From: JBCCDY01 sp039030555
GTDB lineage: Bacteria; Bacteroidota; Bacteroidia; Cytophagales; Cyclobacteriaceae
NCBI GenBank assembly: GCA_039030555.1
Contig: JBCCDY010000026.1
Coordinates: 1-54,666 of the forward strand
Direction of reading: 5' to 3'
DNA length: 54,666 nucleotides
The notes beneath the pieces were generated by a model. It saw only the letters and a list, made by a program, of their open reading frames with translations. It was not told the origin of the DNA and did not search any database. A program made the translations under genes and the position numbers. Of the stretch, positions 18,038-26,380 are shown in pieces. The stretch's first letter is position 1. Every line of letters starts with the position of its first letter.

Positions 18038-19255
18038 TTAATCAAATCGGATGGCCTTAATTGGATTTACCCTGGCAATAAGAAGCGTAGGGATTAGCAA
18101 AGCGGCTGTAACCAATATGAAACTAAAAATATTGATCAAGACGATAGCTACGACGTTCCATTGAATAGGCACATATTCCATATAATACGTCTGTTGATCC
18201 AGAGGAATGATTTCAAAGAAATACTGAAGGGCGCAAATACCTAAACCAATCCCATTTCCAATGGCCATACCCTTCGAAACAATGAGCATTCCGTTATATA
18301 AGAACACCTTTCGAACCTGCTGGTTAGTAGCTCCTAAAGCCTTTAGTACTCCAATCATTTGTGTTCTTTCCATAATTAGGATTAGCAGAATGGATATCAT
18401 ATTAAAACACGCCACGAAAAGTATAAGCCCGAGAAAAATATAGACGTTGCGTTCAAGAAGCCCAAGCCAGTCGAAGATCTGGATATAGATATTACTGATT
18501 TTTTGAATGTAAAGATCGTAATCAATATATCGATAGAGCTCTTCATGAGCATAGTCAACATTTAGTGGTTTTTTCAGAAATACTTCATATCCACCAACAA
18601 GGGTATCCCCCCAATTATTTAATCTTTGTATCAATCCAATATCGGAGAAAAGCAGCTTTTGATCGAAATCTTCCAGGCCTGACTCATATATCCCTACTAC
18701 CTCTAATTTTCGTATCCTGGGAGGGTTTTGAATGAAATAAGCGAAGACCTCTTCTCCAAGCTCTAACCTTAATCGGTTAGCCATGAACTCACTGACTACA
18801 ATTTCTTTAGAATAGCCTGAGTCCGAAAAGTTAATGAACCGACCTCTTTTTAAATAATTGGAAAAATTTTCCTGGTCAAAATTTGAGGAGACCCCTTTGA
18901 TCACTACACCCTCAACCTCTTCCCGTGTTTTGATCAAGGCAGCTTTATGAGCAAAAGACTGAACATGTTCTACAAAACCAATCTCATCGTAGCGTTTATA
19001 GAATTCAGTGTATTGATTGATCGGTTCGTCTTCGAATGAGCTTCCAAGTGTATATTTTGTGACTTGAAGATGTGATCCGAAACCATATATCTTATCCACA
19101 ATGGTTTCCTGAAAGCCTGAAAGAATCAAAAAAGCGATGATCATAATAGCGATGCCCAATGCGATACTGGCTACCGCAATTTTATAGATGATTGCGCTGA
19201 AAGATCGTTTTTCCGACGAATTGATTCGTTTAGATATGAAATAGGAAAGGTTCAA
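18038..19255 (-). CDS. FtsX/LolC-E family ABC transporter permease
   Basis: A 405-residue protein with one N-terminal transmembrane helix (about 23-47), a large periplasmic MacB-PCD-like domain (about 48-265) and three C-terminal helices (about 270-400). It contains FtsX signatures (RTQMIGVLKALGATNQQVRK) and ends PIKAIRFD. This is the layout of LolC/LolE, which extract lipoproteins from the inner membrane with LolD. No ATPase gene is adjacent; in Bacteroidota lolD is often elsewhere. A lipoprotein-release role is likely but not certain, since other FtsX exporters share the fold. Confidence 0.85.
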   Translation of the reverse strand: MNLSYFISKRINSSEKRSFSAIIYKIAVASIALGIAIMIIAFLILSGFQETIVDKIYGFGSHLQVTKYTLGSSFEDEPINQYTEFYKRYDEIGFVEHVQSFAHKAALIKTREEVEGVVIKGVSSNFDQENFSNYLKRGRFINFSDSGYSKEIVVSEFMANRLRLELGEEVFAYFIQNPPRIRKLEVVGIYESGLEDFDQKLLFSDIGLIQRLNNWGDTLVGGYEVFLKKPLNVDYAHEELYRYIDYDLYIQKISNIYIQIFDWLGLLERNVYIFLGLILFVACFNMISILLILIMERTQMIGVLKALGATNQQVRKVFLYNGMLIVSKGMAIGNGIGLGICALQYFFEIIPLDQQTYYMEYVPIQWNVVAIVLINIFSFILVTAALLIPTLLIARVNPIKAIRFD

Positions 19256-19384
19256 TAAATCTAGTTTGAAGTTAAATTAGGAATAACCTGAAAGAGAACG
19301 TCGCAAATGTCAGAAAATTTAAAGATAGGCTAACTGTAATTCTAAATTCTAAACATTAAATCCATTTTGACTTATTTTGCAAGT

Positions 19385-20569
19385 ATGAGATTTTTTCAGA
19401 ATGTCATCTTATTAGCTTTCTTCATTAGTTCATGTAATTCTCAGGTTTCTGAAGAAAAAAAAGTAAATACACAGATCCGGGTTCAAGTAGGTGCAGGACA
19501 GTTCGATGAATATCTGGATGGACTGAAAGGTAAAAAAGTAGCTTTGGTTGTAAACCAAACTTCGGTTGTTGAAAATATACATCTCGTTGATACGCTTCTT
19601 TCCTTAGGAATTGATGTTCAGAAAATATTTGCACCAGAGCATGGGTTTCGAGGACAGGCCGATGCTGGCGAAACCGTTTCTGATTCCAGGGATTTGAAAA
19701 CCGGAATTCCAATCGTATCAATTTACGGTAAGAATAAGAAGCCTTCTGCGGAGCAGTTGGATTCTGTTGATGTCGTCGTTTTTGATATTCAGGATGTAGG
19801 AGCCAGGTTTTATACCTACATCAGTTCCATGCACTATGTCATGGAAGCTTGCGCTGAAATGGTTATTCCGTTTGTGGTTTTAGACCGGCCAAATCCAAAT
19901 GGAGATTATGTTGATGGATCTGTTCTTGAAAAAGGTTTTGAGTCTTTTGTTGGCTTACACCCTATTCCAGTGGTACACGGTATGACGGTTGGGGAGTTAG
20001 CTAAAATGATCAACAAAGAAGGTTGGCTTTCGAATTCCATTCAGGCAGATCTGAAAGTAATAAAAACGAGAGGCTGGGACCATAAAACTCCTTATGAACT
20101 TCCAATCAAACCCTCTCCAAATTTACCGAATTCACAATCCATTAAGCTTTATCCTTCGCTATGTTTTTTTGAAGGAACGATTATGAGTGTAGGTCGAGGA
20201 ACTGATTTCCCTTTCCAGGTTATAGGTTATCCAAATGAAAACTATGGAGAATTCTCTTTTACCCCGAAAAGTAATATAGGAGCTAAATATCCTAAACATC
20301 AAGAGCAAAAATGTTACGGAGCCGATCTAAGAAATGTTGAGGTAGGAGCCAAATTAGATCTTAGTCATCTTATAAAGTTTTATACACTTTCTGAGGATAA
20401 AGAAGCGTTCTTCAATGGCTATTTCGATAAACTAGCAGGTAATAGTTGGCTTCGAGAGTGGATTATGGATGGGAAAACCGAATCAGAAATAAGAAAACGA
20501 TGGAGTGATGATCTGAATAGGTTCAGAAAGCTTAGATTGAAATACCTTTTGTACGCAGATTTTGAGTGA
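19385..20569 (+). CDS. DUF1343 lipoprotein, NamZ-like exo-N-acetylmuramidase
   Basis: A 394-residue protein from ATG 19385, where a lipoprotein signal begins (MRFFQNVILLAFFISSCNSQ; lipobox Cys at about residue 17). An ATG six codons upstream is less likely. The body is the DUF1343 fold: KKVALVVNQTSVV, IFAPEHGFRGQADAGE, VVFDIQDVGARFYTYISSMH and VLDRPNPNGDYVDG. Characterised members (NamZ) remove MurNAc from the non-reducing ends of peptidoglycan fragments during wall recycling. An envelope-attached muramidase is the best reading. The gene is monocistronic. Confidence 0.88.
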   Translation: MRFFQNVILLAFFISSCNSQVSEEKKVNTQIRVQVGAGQFDEYLDGLKGKKVALVVNQTSVVENIHLVDTLLSLGIDVQKIFAPEHGFRGQADAGETVSDSRDLKTGIPIVSIYGKNKKPSAEQLDSVDVVVFDIQDVGARFYTYISSMHYVMEACAEMVIPFVVLDRPNPNGDYVDGSVLEKGFESFVGLHPIPVVHGMTVGELAKMINKEGWLSNSIQADLKVIKTRGWDHKTPYELPIKPSPNLPNSQSIKLYPSLCFFEGTIMSVGRGTDFPFQVIGYPNENYGEFSFTPKSNIGAKYPKHQEQKCYGADLRNVEVGAKLDLSHLIKFYTLSEDKEAFFNGYFDKLAGNSWLREWIMDGKTESEIRKRWSDDLNRFRKLRLKYLLYADFE

Positions 20570-20625
20570 GGCTTACCAGATTAGTTTCATCCCATCTTGT
20601 TCATAGGGTTTCACGAGTTTAAAAA

Positions 20626-20837
20626 CTACTCATCAGCCATCTCGAAATCATCAGCGATCTTAAAAGAAGCTTTCCTTTTAAGAATACCAAATTTGACTTT
20701 TTTTGGTTTGTATTTTTCAATTGGAACAATGACGGCCACTTCTTCTTTCTTTTCCCATAAGTAATTATGATCTCCTCACCCTTTTTTACTTTATCGAGGA
20801 CTTGAGAAAAATTGGCTTTTAACTCTCCAACATTCAT
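20626..20837 (-). pseudogene. Phd/YefM-type antitoxin, frameshifted and orphan
   Basis: The frame starts MNVGELKANFSQVLDKVKKG, a clear Phd/YefM N-terminus with the EEIIITYGKRK motif. After that motif it leaves the family. One base seems missing in the A/G-rich run near 20745-20755. In the next frame the family resumes (EEVAVIVPIEKYKPKKVKFG, then ASFKIADDFEMADE) and stops at 20626. Read that way the protein is about 70 residues, the family length. No toxin (PIN, RelE or Doc) lies next to it; the next feature downstream is the convergent NamZ gene. It could be a real pseudogene or a homopolymer sequencing error. Confidence 0.7.
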
Positions 20838-20869
20838 ATCAGTAGCCTTTAAGGTAAAGGACGTTTATT

Positions 20870-20890
20870 TTCTTGACAAGTTGTCAAGAA
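20870..20890. promoter_or_regulatory. 21-bp perfect palindrome, likely antitoxin operator
   Basis: TTCTTGACAA, a central G, then TTGTCAAGAA: ten-base arms with perfect symmetry. It lies 33 nt upstream of the antitoxin start codon. Phd/YefM-type antitoxins autoregulate by binding such palindromes, so an operator is the natural reading. Confidence 0.6.
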
Positions 20891-20929
20891 CTCTTGCGTT
20901 TGAAAGTGAAATCTTGAATAGCACAAATA

Positions 20930-21547
20930 TCAGGCTTTTATTTGCTCAACAGACCGTTTATACATTTCTAAAAATGTGAAAGGTAAGAAGCCAAACGTAA
21001 AAATTAGAAAGGATAATGCGAGGATAACGTCCGCTCCTATTAAATGTAGTATTTTAAAAAGTGAAGCAAGGGCGAATGTACTCAAGCTTGCTAAGCCAGC
21101 TATCCAAGCAACCAGACCGAAAGTTCTTTTAGGTGGGTTTAGTTTAAGCTTTAAATAAGTCAAAATGGGCATAAATATCCATGCTAGTCCAAAAAGTCCA
21201 ACAAATGAAAAGATAGTAGCTAGCGGAAAATGCATGAGCTTAAAAAAGATTCCTATAAATAGTATTGTTGTGAATAGAAACCCTAGAAAATAAGTGATTC
21301 GCCTTGTGTTAATCATGATATTGTATTTTAAAAGTATTTGTGTTTCTCTTTGAATTTCGTCCAATCCTGAAGGTGCTATTCTTTGGTTTGCCTGAACCAA
21401 AGCTTGTTCGAAAGTCAAGCCCTCTGAAATGTATTTTTCGATATGACAGCAATAATGATCGAATAGATCATCTTTAATTTCTTTCGATTCAATAGAGCTT
21501 GATTCCAGAAGGGATAGTATGATTTCAATTTCTTTTTGATTGAGCAT
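20930..21547 (-). CDS. Membrane protein co-transcribed with PadR-like regulator
   Basis: A 205-residue protein from ATG 21547, which lies one base after the stop of padR; an ATG ten codons further upstream inside padR is less likely. The cytoplasmic N-terminus (about 1-80) is helical with a DHYCCHIEKYISEGLTFEQA segment, like the permease-prefix/DUF1700-type domains often paired with PadR. Four transmembrane helices follow, at about 85-105, 112-130, 145-165 and 170-190. It probably reports on or alters the membrane under PadR control. The specific function is unknown. Confidence 0.75.
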   Translation of the reverse strand: MLNQKEIEIILSLLESSSIESKEIKDDLFDHYCCHIEKYISEGLTFEQALVQANQRIAPSGLDEIQRETQILLKYNIMINTRRITYFLGFLFTTILFIGIFFKLMHFPLATIFSFVGLFGLAWIFMPILTYLKLKLNPPKRTFGLVAWIAGLASLSTFALASLFKILHLIGADVILALSFLIFTFGFLPFTFLEMYKRSVEQIKA

Positions 21548-21548
21548 A

Positions 21549-21893
21549 TCACTGAAGTTTTGGAAACGGATTGCCAAATATTATTTCATCGATTACGTCC
21601 ATAAATTGCTTAAGCTCATACTTGGATTCTTTGCTTACTTTTTCTCCTTTAGGTGTAATGAAATAATACTTTCTATTCCTACCATTTACAGTTTCAGAAC
21701 GATAGCTGATCACTCCATCTTTAGTCATTTTGTGTAAGGCAGGGTAGAGGCTTCCTTCTTTCATAAGTATTTTTCCATCAGTTAAGTCCTTTACCATTTG
21801 TGCCAATTCATAACCGTACATTTCTTTATGCTCCTCTAAAAGCCTTAAAATGATGGTGACTGTCGTTCCTTTTATTAATTCTCTCAAATGCAT
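21549..21893 (-). CDS. PadR-family transcriptional regulator
   Basis: A 114-residue protein from ATG 21893. The frame is open six codons further upstream, but MHLRELIKGTTVTIILRLLE is the normal family start. It has the winged helix (KEMYGYELAQMVKDLTDG, LMKEGSLYPALHKM, GVISYRSETVNGRNRKYYFI) and a short C-terminal helix, of the short PadR-s2 class. It is the first gene of a two-gene operon with the membrane protein, one base apart. A dyad overlaps its start and suggests autoregulation. Confidence 0.9.
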   Translation of the reverse strand: MHLRELIKGTTVTIILRLLEEHKEMYGYELAQMVKDLTDGKILMKEGSLYPALHKMTKDGVISYRSETVNGRNRKYYFITPKGEKVSKESKYELKQFMDVIDEIIFGNPFPKLQ

Positions 21894-21901
21894 AGAATAA
21901 A

Positions 21902-21924
21902 TATACATCATAATTCTATGTATA
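21902..21924. promoter_or_regulatory. Dyad operator candidate upstream of padR
   Basis: TATACAT (21902-21908) and ATGTATA (21918-21924) are perfect inverted repeats nine bases apart. A second pair, CATAGAAT (21891-21898) and ATTCTATG (21913-21920), overlaps them and covers the padR start codon. PadR proteins often recognise ATGT/ACAT half-sites. Confidence 0.5.
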
Positions 21925-21997
21925 AAAAAACTTTACTGAATTTCTTCAACAGGTACATTGATTTTGTAAAACTACATTCCTGAACTAGCTTTGAAGC

Positions 21998-22915
21998 ATG
22001 CGCGATTTGAAAATCATATTTATGGGTACGCCTGAATTTGCGGTGCCATCATTACAGATTCTTATCGATAATAAATATGAAGTTGTTGCTGTAATTACAG
22101 CTCCGGATAAGCCTAAAGGTAGAGGACAAAAAGTCTCTGTTAGCCCAATTAAAGAAGTCGCCTTAAAACACGAGATTCCTTGTTTACAGCCTAAGAACTT
22201 AAAGGCTCCCGAATTTATAAAAGAGCTAAAATCATATAACGCAAACCTTCAGGTAGTTGTAGCCTTCCGGATGCTTCCGGAAGTGGTTTGGGATATGCCT
22301 GAGTACGGAACATTCAATTTACACGCATCACTTTTGCCTCAATATAGAGGCGCTGCCCCGATCAATTGGGCAATCATCAATGGCGAAAAAGAAACCGGGG
22401 TAACTACATTTTTGCTTAAGCATGAAATAGATACAGGAAACATCATTTTTCAGGATAAGGAACCTATTACGGAAGAAGATACGGTCGGGTCTCTTTACGA
22501 GCGATTAATGTTTAAAGGTTCCAAATTGGTTCTTAAGACCACTGAGGCCATCAGAAATGAGGAATATCACCTTAAGGAGCAGGCTTCCAATAAAGAGCTT
22601 AGAAAGGCGCCAAAGATCTTTAAAGAGGATTGTGAGATCGACTGGACAAAGAAGGCTGAAGACCTCAGGAATTTTATTAGAGGTTTATCGCCCTACCCCG
22701 GAGCCTGGACTACCTTAAATAATAAAAACTATAAAATATTTAAGGTTGAATACTCCCCTGAAGACTATGAAATTGGATCAGGTGAAATTGTAAGTGACGA
22801 TAAAGCTTTTGTGGATGTTCAAACAGGTGATGACGCTTTGAGGTTAATTCAATTTCAACCGGAAGGCAAAAGAAAAATGGAGGTAACGGATTTTTTAAAA
22901 GGAAATAAAGTATGA
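21998..22915 (+). CDS. fmt: Methionyl-tRNA formyltransferase
   Basis: A 305-residue enzyme that formylates initiator Met-tRNA with 10-formyl-tetrahydrofolate. The N-terminal Rossmann-type domain shows IIFMGTPEFAVPSLQIL, the folate/catalytic region NLHASLLPQYRGAAPINWAI (Asn-His pair) and GVTTFLL, with the invariant Asp in the IDTG motif. The C-terminal OB-like domain begins near residue 205. The length is standard. It overlaps folA by four bases (ATGA), so both one-carbon/folate genes are co-transcribed. Confidence 0.97.
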   Translation: MRDLKIIFMGTPEFAVPSLQILIDNKYEVVAVITAPDKPKGRGQKVSVSPIKEVALKHEIPCLQPKNLKAPEFIKELKSYNANLQVVVAFRMLPEVVWDMPEYGTFNLHASLLPQYRGAAPINWAIINGEKETGVTTFLLKHEIDTGNIIFQDKEPITEEDTVGSLYERLMFKGSKLVLKTTEAIRNEEYHLKEQASNKELRKAPKIFKEDCEIDWTKKAEDLRNFIRGLSPYPGAWTTLNNKNYKIFKVEYSPEDYEIGSGEIVSDDKAFVDVQTGDDALRLIQFQPEGKRKMEVTDFLKGNKV

Positions 22916-23415
22916 TCAAAACGATAGTAGTTGCTATATCAGATAATGGAGTAATAGGAAAAGATAATGATCTTGTATGGCACATGCCAGCAGATCTTAA
23001 ATGGTTCAAGCAACAAACTTCAGGTCATCATGTGATTATGGGACGCAAGTCTTTTGAATCACTTAATAAAAAACCGCTTCCAAACAGGACACATATTATT
23101 ATAACCAGAAAAGAAGATTATGAAGTCCCGGACGGTGTTTATGTGGTCAATAGTCTTGATGAGGCTTATAAGATAGGAGAGGGGAAAGGTCTCAATGAGA
23201 TTATTATCCTGGGAGGAGGTGAGATCTATAAGCAATCACTTCCGGATATAGATAAAATGATCATTACGGAGATCAAAGAAGCTTTCGATGGGGACACCCA
23301 CTTCCCAAAAATTGATTTTTCTGAATGGATAGAGGTTTTTAGAGAGGATCATAAAGCCGATGAAAGAAACCCCCATGATTATTCATTTGTGATCTATGAT
23401 CGAAAGCCTAATTAA
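22912..23415 (+). CDS. folA: Dihydrofolate reductase
   Basis: A 167-residue DHFR. Visible motifs are the N-terminal strand and Met20-type loop (IVVAISDNGVIGKDNDLVWH), the WHMPADLKWFK helix with the active-site acidic residue (Asp), GRKSFESL and IILGGGEIYKQ for NADPH binding. It regenerates tetrahydrofolate for thymidylate, purines and the formyl donor used by Fmt encoded just upstream. It overlaps fmt by four bases at the start, and its stop overlaps the convergent MORN/barrel gene by four bases. Confidence 0.97.
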   Translation: MIKTIVVAISDNGVIGKDNDLVWHMPADLKWFKQQTSGHHVIMGRKSFESLNKKPLPNRTHIIITRKEDYEVPDGVYVVNSLDEAYKIGEGKGLNEIIILGGGEIYKQSLPDIDKMIITEIKEAFDGDTHFPKIDFSEWIEVFREDHKADERNPHDYSFVIYDRKPN

Positions 23416-25274
23416 TTCGAGATCGTACTTGATTTTCTACGAGGGCCTGCAAAACCAAAATTGAGTCCAAAGTTGAACTGAATGCTTAGATTATCTTTAT
23501 TCAGGTCGTTGAATAGTATTTCCTTTTCAGGTGAAGGTTCGAAACGTCTTTGATAGTTCCTGTACCCGATTGATCCTCCTATCCAGAGATCAATGGTAAA
23601 ACCACCACCGCTGGCATTCTTCATGATCCTATCCCCAATAAAAATACCATACTCATACCTATTTTCATCAGCTTGGATAGTGAAATCCCTTACTGACATT
23701 GAAGCACTATCCAAAATATTGGCGGAATGGTTAATATTGGTATAACTCACCTGATGGCCAAAGTAAAACATTCCCCAATTGGAATTATCACTATAAAACT
23801 TCTGCCGGAAAGCTAATGAAAAACCTCTTTGATAATCCTCATTCAAATCCACATTGGCATCGGAAGTGAAAAAGGGGTCACGTATATAGGTAACCAAAAG
23901 TTCATAACCCAATCTTTCCTGGATATAATATTCTATCCCAAAAGGAATAAAACCTATTCCACTCCAGGCAGGATTACCGGATAGAATGATCGCTTTATAC
24001 TCATTAACTCTTGGAGTAAAATAGCCCGTTCTCCTGGATTTATAGCGATACTCCGGTTTTTCATATTCTATTCTCGGTGGAACGACAGCCTCTTTGGCTT
24101 CGGCGACCTTGTAAACCGGTAAATTATCTTCATATACAGGGTTGTAGTATCCTGCTAATGTACCATCACGATTGTAGAGCTTCCATTTTCCTACCTTTCG
24201 ATCATCTTTGATCTTGCCTTCCATTTTTACGGAACCGTCACTGTAATACCCAATGAAAGTACCTTCTCCATCCACAAAATCACATTTGCCTTCAATTTCT
24301 CCTTCTTCGTAGTAGTAAGTCCATGTACCATCGTTCTTTCCATTTTTTTGGAATCCATCAATTTTGAGCTTACCACTTTCATAGTATTCCTTATACTTAC
24401 CCGAGCCTTTTTCGTAGAAACCGTCACCTTTTAACTCCCCGGTTTCATAATACAATTTCCAATACCCCTCTTTTTTTCCGTCAATCTCTATTCCTTCCGA
24501 GCTTAGTTTTCCGTTTTCATAATAATATTTCCATTTTCCTTGTTCCTGGCCATCAATGAATGTTCCTTGTGCTGCTAACTGTCCATTTGGGTGATAATAT
24601 TTCCAGAAACCTTCCCTCAATCCTTTTTCATAAGGCCCCTCTGCTTTTATCCCACCAGTTTCAAAATAAAACCTCCAAACACTATCACTTTTTCCTGATA
24701 CGTTCAAGCCTTGCATTTTAACCTCTCCGGTTGTGTAAAATTCCTTATATAAGCCTCTTCCATTTCGATAGAACGCCTGGGCTTTTAATTCTCCCTGTTC
24801 ATAAAAGTACGACCAAAGACCTTCCCGTATTCCATTTAAGAACTCCCCTTCACTTTTTTGCTCTCCAGTTTCGTAATAGAACTTCCAGGGACCATCACGC
24901 TTTCCCTCGATCATTTTACCTTCCATTTTTTTACGGCCATTTTCATGATAATAAACCCAATGGCCGAAATTTGATAGGTTTCTGATCTCACCTTCCATTT
25001 TAGGGTTTCCATTTTCAAAATAATAGGTCCAAATACCAGCTGGCTTATTATTTACATAGAACCCTTCCGATTTCAGTTTTCCGGAATAAAAGTATGATCT
25101 ATAGGAACCTTCCCTAATTGGGTTTTGAATCGACTTGACCTGAATTTGTTCTTTTACACGTGTTGAATCAGGGTCGTAATAGGTTACGATTTGCGGTTGA
25201 GAAGTTTGTCCTATCGCAAACCCACAATACAGGCATAGCCCGTAAAAAAATATTTTACGACTTAAACTTTTCAT
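23412..25274 (-). CDS. Secreted 14-repeat MORN_2 (YwqK-like) protein fused to a C-terminal beta-barrel
   Basis: A 620-residue protein with a signal peptide (about 1-22). Fourteen consecutive MORN_2 repeats of about 23-24 residues follow (pattern GxWxYYxExGxLKxEGxYxxGK; for example EGFWKYYHPNGQLAAQGTFI) at about 52-385. After a proline/charged linker (about 386-420), a C-terminal region (about 425-620) with alternating strands (GIGFIPFGIEYYIQERLGYE, SLAFRQKFYSDNSNWGMFYF) looks like an 8-stranded outer-membrane barrel. Repeats 5, 10 and 12 are one residue short and some repeats lack the Trp. It could be a surface or periplasmic scaffold anchored by a barrel. The usual YwqK link to antitoxins does not apply here. 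Confidence 0.8.
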   Translation of the reverse strand: MKSLSRKIFFYGLCLYCGFAIGQTSQPQIVTYYDPDSTRVKEQIQVKSIQNPIREGSYRSYFYSGKLKSEGFYVNNKPAGIWTYYFENGNPKMEGEIRNLSNFGHWVYYHENGRKKMEGKMIEGKRDGPWKFYYETGEQKSEGEFLNGIREGLWSYFYEQGELKAQAFYRNGRGLYKEFYTTGEVKMQGLNVSGKSDSVWRFYFETGGIKAEGPYEKGLREGFWKYYHPNGQLAAQGTFIDGQEQGKWKYYYENGKLSSEGIEIDGKKEGYWKLYYETGELKGDGFYEKGSGKYKEYYESGKLKIDGFQKNGKNDGTWTYYYEEGEIEGKCDFVDGEGTFIGYYSDGSVKMEGKIKDDRKVGKWKLYNRDGTLAGYYNPVYEDNLPVYKVAEAKEAVVPPRIEYEKPEYRYKSRRTGYFTPRVNEYKAIILSGNPAWSGIGFIPFGIEYYIQERLGYELLVTYIRDPFFTSDANVDLNEDYQRGFSLAFRQKFYSDNSNWGMFYFGHQVSYTNINHSANILDSASMSVRDFTIQADENRYEYGIFIGDRIMKNASGGGFTIDLWIGGSIGYRNYQRRFEPSPEKEILFNDLNKDNLSIQFNFGLNFGFAGPRRKSSTISN

Positions 25275-25360
25275 ACTCCCGCGATCAGCACATAATCACA
25301 AGACACAAAAATCATGAAAAATCCTGATTTTGACTAAGAATAAACCGTTTTAGACAAAAA

Positions 25361-26311
25361 TTATAGCGTGAAAAAAGTTCTTCCCCAGTTCTGTTTCTCT
25401 TCTTTACTCCACAATTCAGGAAAGAAGATCACTTTTTGAAAGCTTGGAGGAAGGTATTTTTGCCAATTCGTTCCTCCGGTAGCTGCTATATCCGATTCTC
25501 TCTTTTGCAAATAACTTACCGCTGATTTGAGGTGCGCTAATCTCCAATGAACGTTGATCAGTTCATCGTAGGAGCGTAATTCTGTTATAATTTCCTCCTT
25601 TTGCTTATGATTGCTGAAATGCTTTTGGAAGAGTTTTTGAAGGTTCGTTTTCCGAAGACGTTTACCAAGTGAAATAAACTTATTGTTATACTTTTCCTCG
25701 AATTGTTTGAGCGTTAAGGTTTTTAAACCCGTAGCTAATTCGGTGGCCCCACGACTCCAATAAATATTTTCAAAAAGATTTTCGATAGCATCCGAGTCTT
25801 GGCAGTTCTTTTGATCTTCCGTGCAAACCAGGTTGATCATACTGGTGGAGTTGATCTCAATATAACGAAACTGTGCTGATTGAAATCCACTAGCAGGGAG
25901 AAGGGCCATTCGGAATTTTAAAAACTCATCTTTGGACATTCCGCCCGACATAATGGAGAAAGAGCCCACTAATTGCTGAAAATAACTGATCACCCGTTTG
26001 ATGCGCAGTAAAAATTCAGAAGCGGTAAGATCAGCATTTGAAGTGAGTATTTTTAGCTCATTCAGGGCCAGCTTGAAGTAAAGCTCTGTAATTTGATGAT
26101 AGATAATAAATATTTCTTCATCTGGAAGATCAGTCCTCGGATTTTGGAGACTTAGTAAAGTATCGATGTGGATGTAATCCCAATAATTAAGATAATCGGC
26201 ATGTAATAAACCTTCCAGGTAGGAAAGCATGTCCTGCCCGCTTGCTTCATATTTTTTTTGAAGCTCCTTTATTTTTTCAATGACTTCAGAGCTGATTTCA
26301 GCTTTATCCAT
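25361..26311 (-). CDS. Tryptophan 2,3-dioxygenase family protein
   Basis: A 316-residue protein from ATG 26311 (an ATG eight codons upstream is less likely, since it overlaps the divergent promoter). TDO motifs are the N-terminal LNYWDYIHIDTLLSLQ, FIIYHQITELYFKLALNELK, and the C-terminal WRLAHLKSAVSYLQ with the proximal heme-ligand-type His. ATGGTNWQKYLP and FFPELW follow. TDO cleaves the indole ring of tryptophan to N-formylkynurenine. It is divergent from glutaryl-CoA dehydrogenase, which acts further down the lysine/tryptophan route. Sequence spacing is somewhat divergent from classical kynA, so activity should be confirmed. Confidence 0.85.
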   Translation of the reverse strand: MDKAEISSEVIEKIKELQKKYEASGQDMLSYLEGLLHADYLNYWDYIHIDTLLSLQNPRTDLPDEEIFIIYHQITELYFKLALNELKILTSNADLTASEFLLRIKRVISYFQQLVGSFSIMSGGMSKDEFLKFRMALLPASGFQSAQFRYIEINSTSMINLVCTEDQKNCQDSDAIENLFENIYWSRGATELATGLKTLTLKQFEEKYNNKFISLGKRLRKTNLQKLFQKHFSNHKQKEEIITELRSYDELINVHWRLAHLKSAVSYLQKRESDIAATGGTNWQKYLPPSFQKVIFFPELWSKEEKQNWGRTFFTL

Positions 26312-26380
26312 GATATACAAACTTATTCGTCCCAAAGTTGTAATTTTGAAAGAAATATTAAAACTAAGAAGGTTTTTAAA

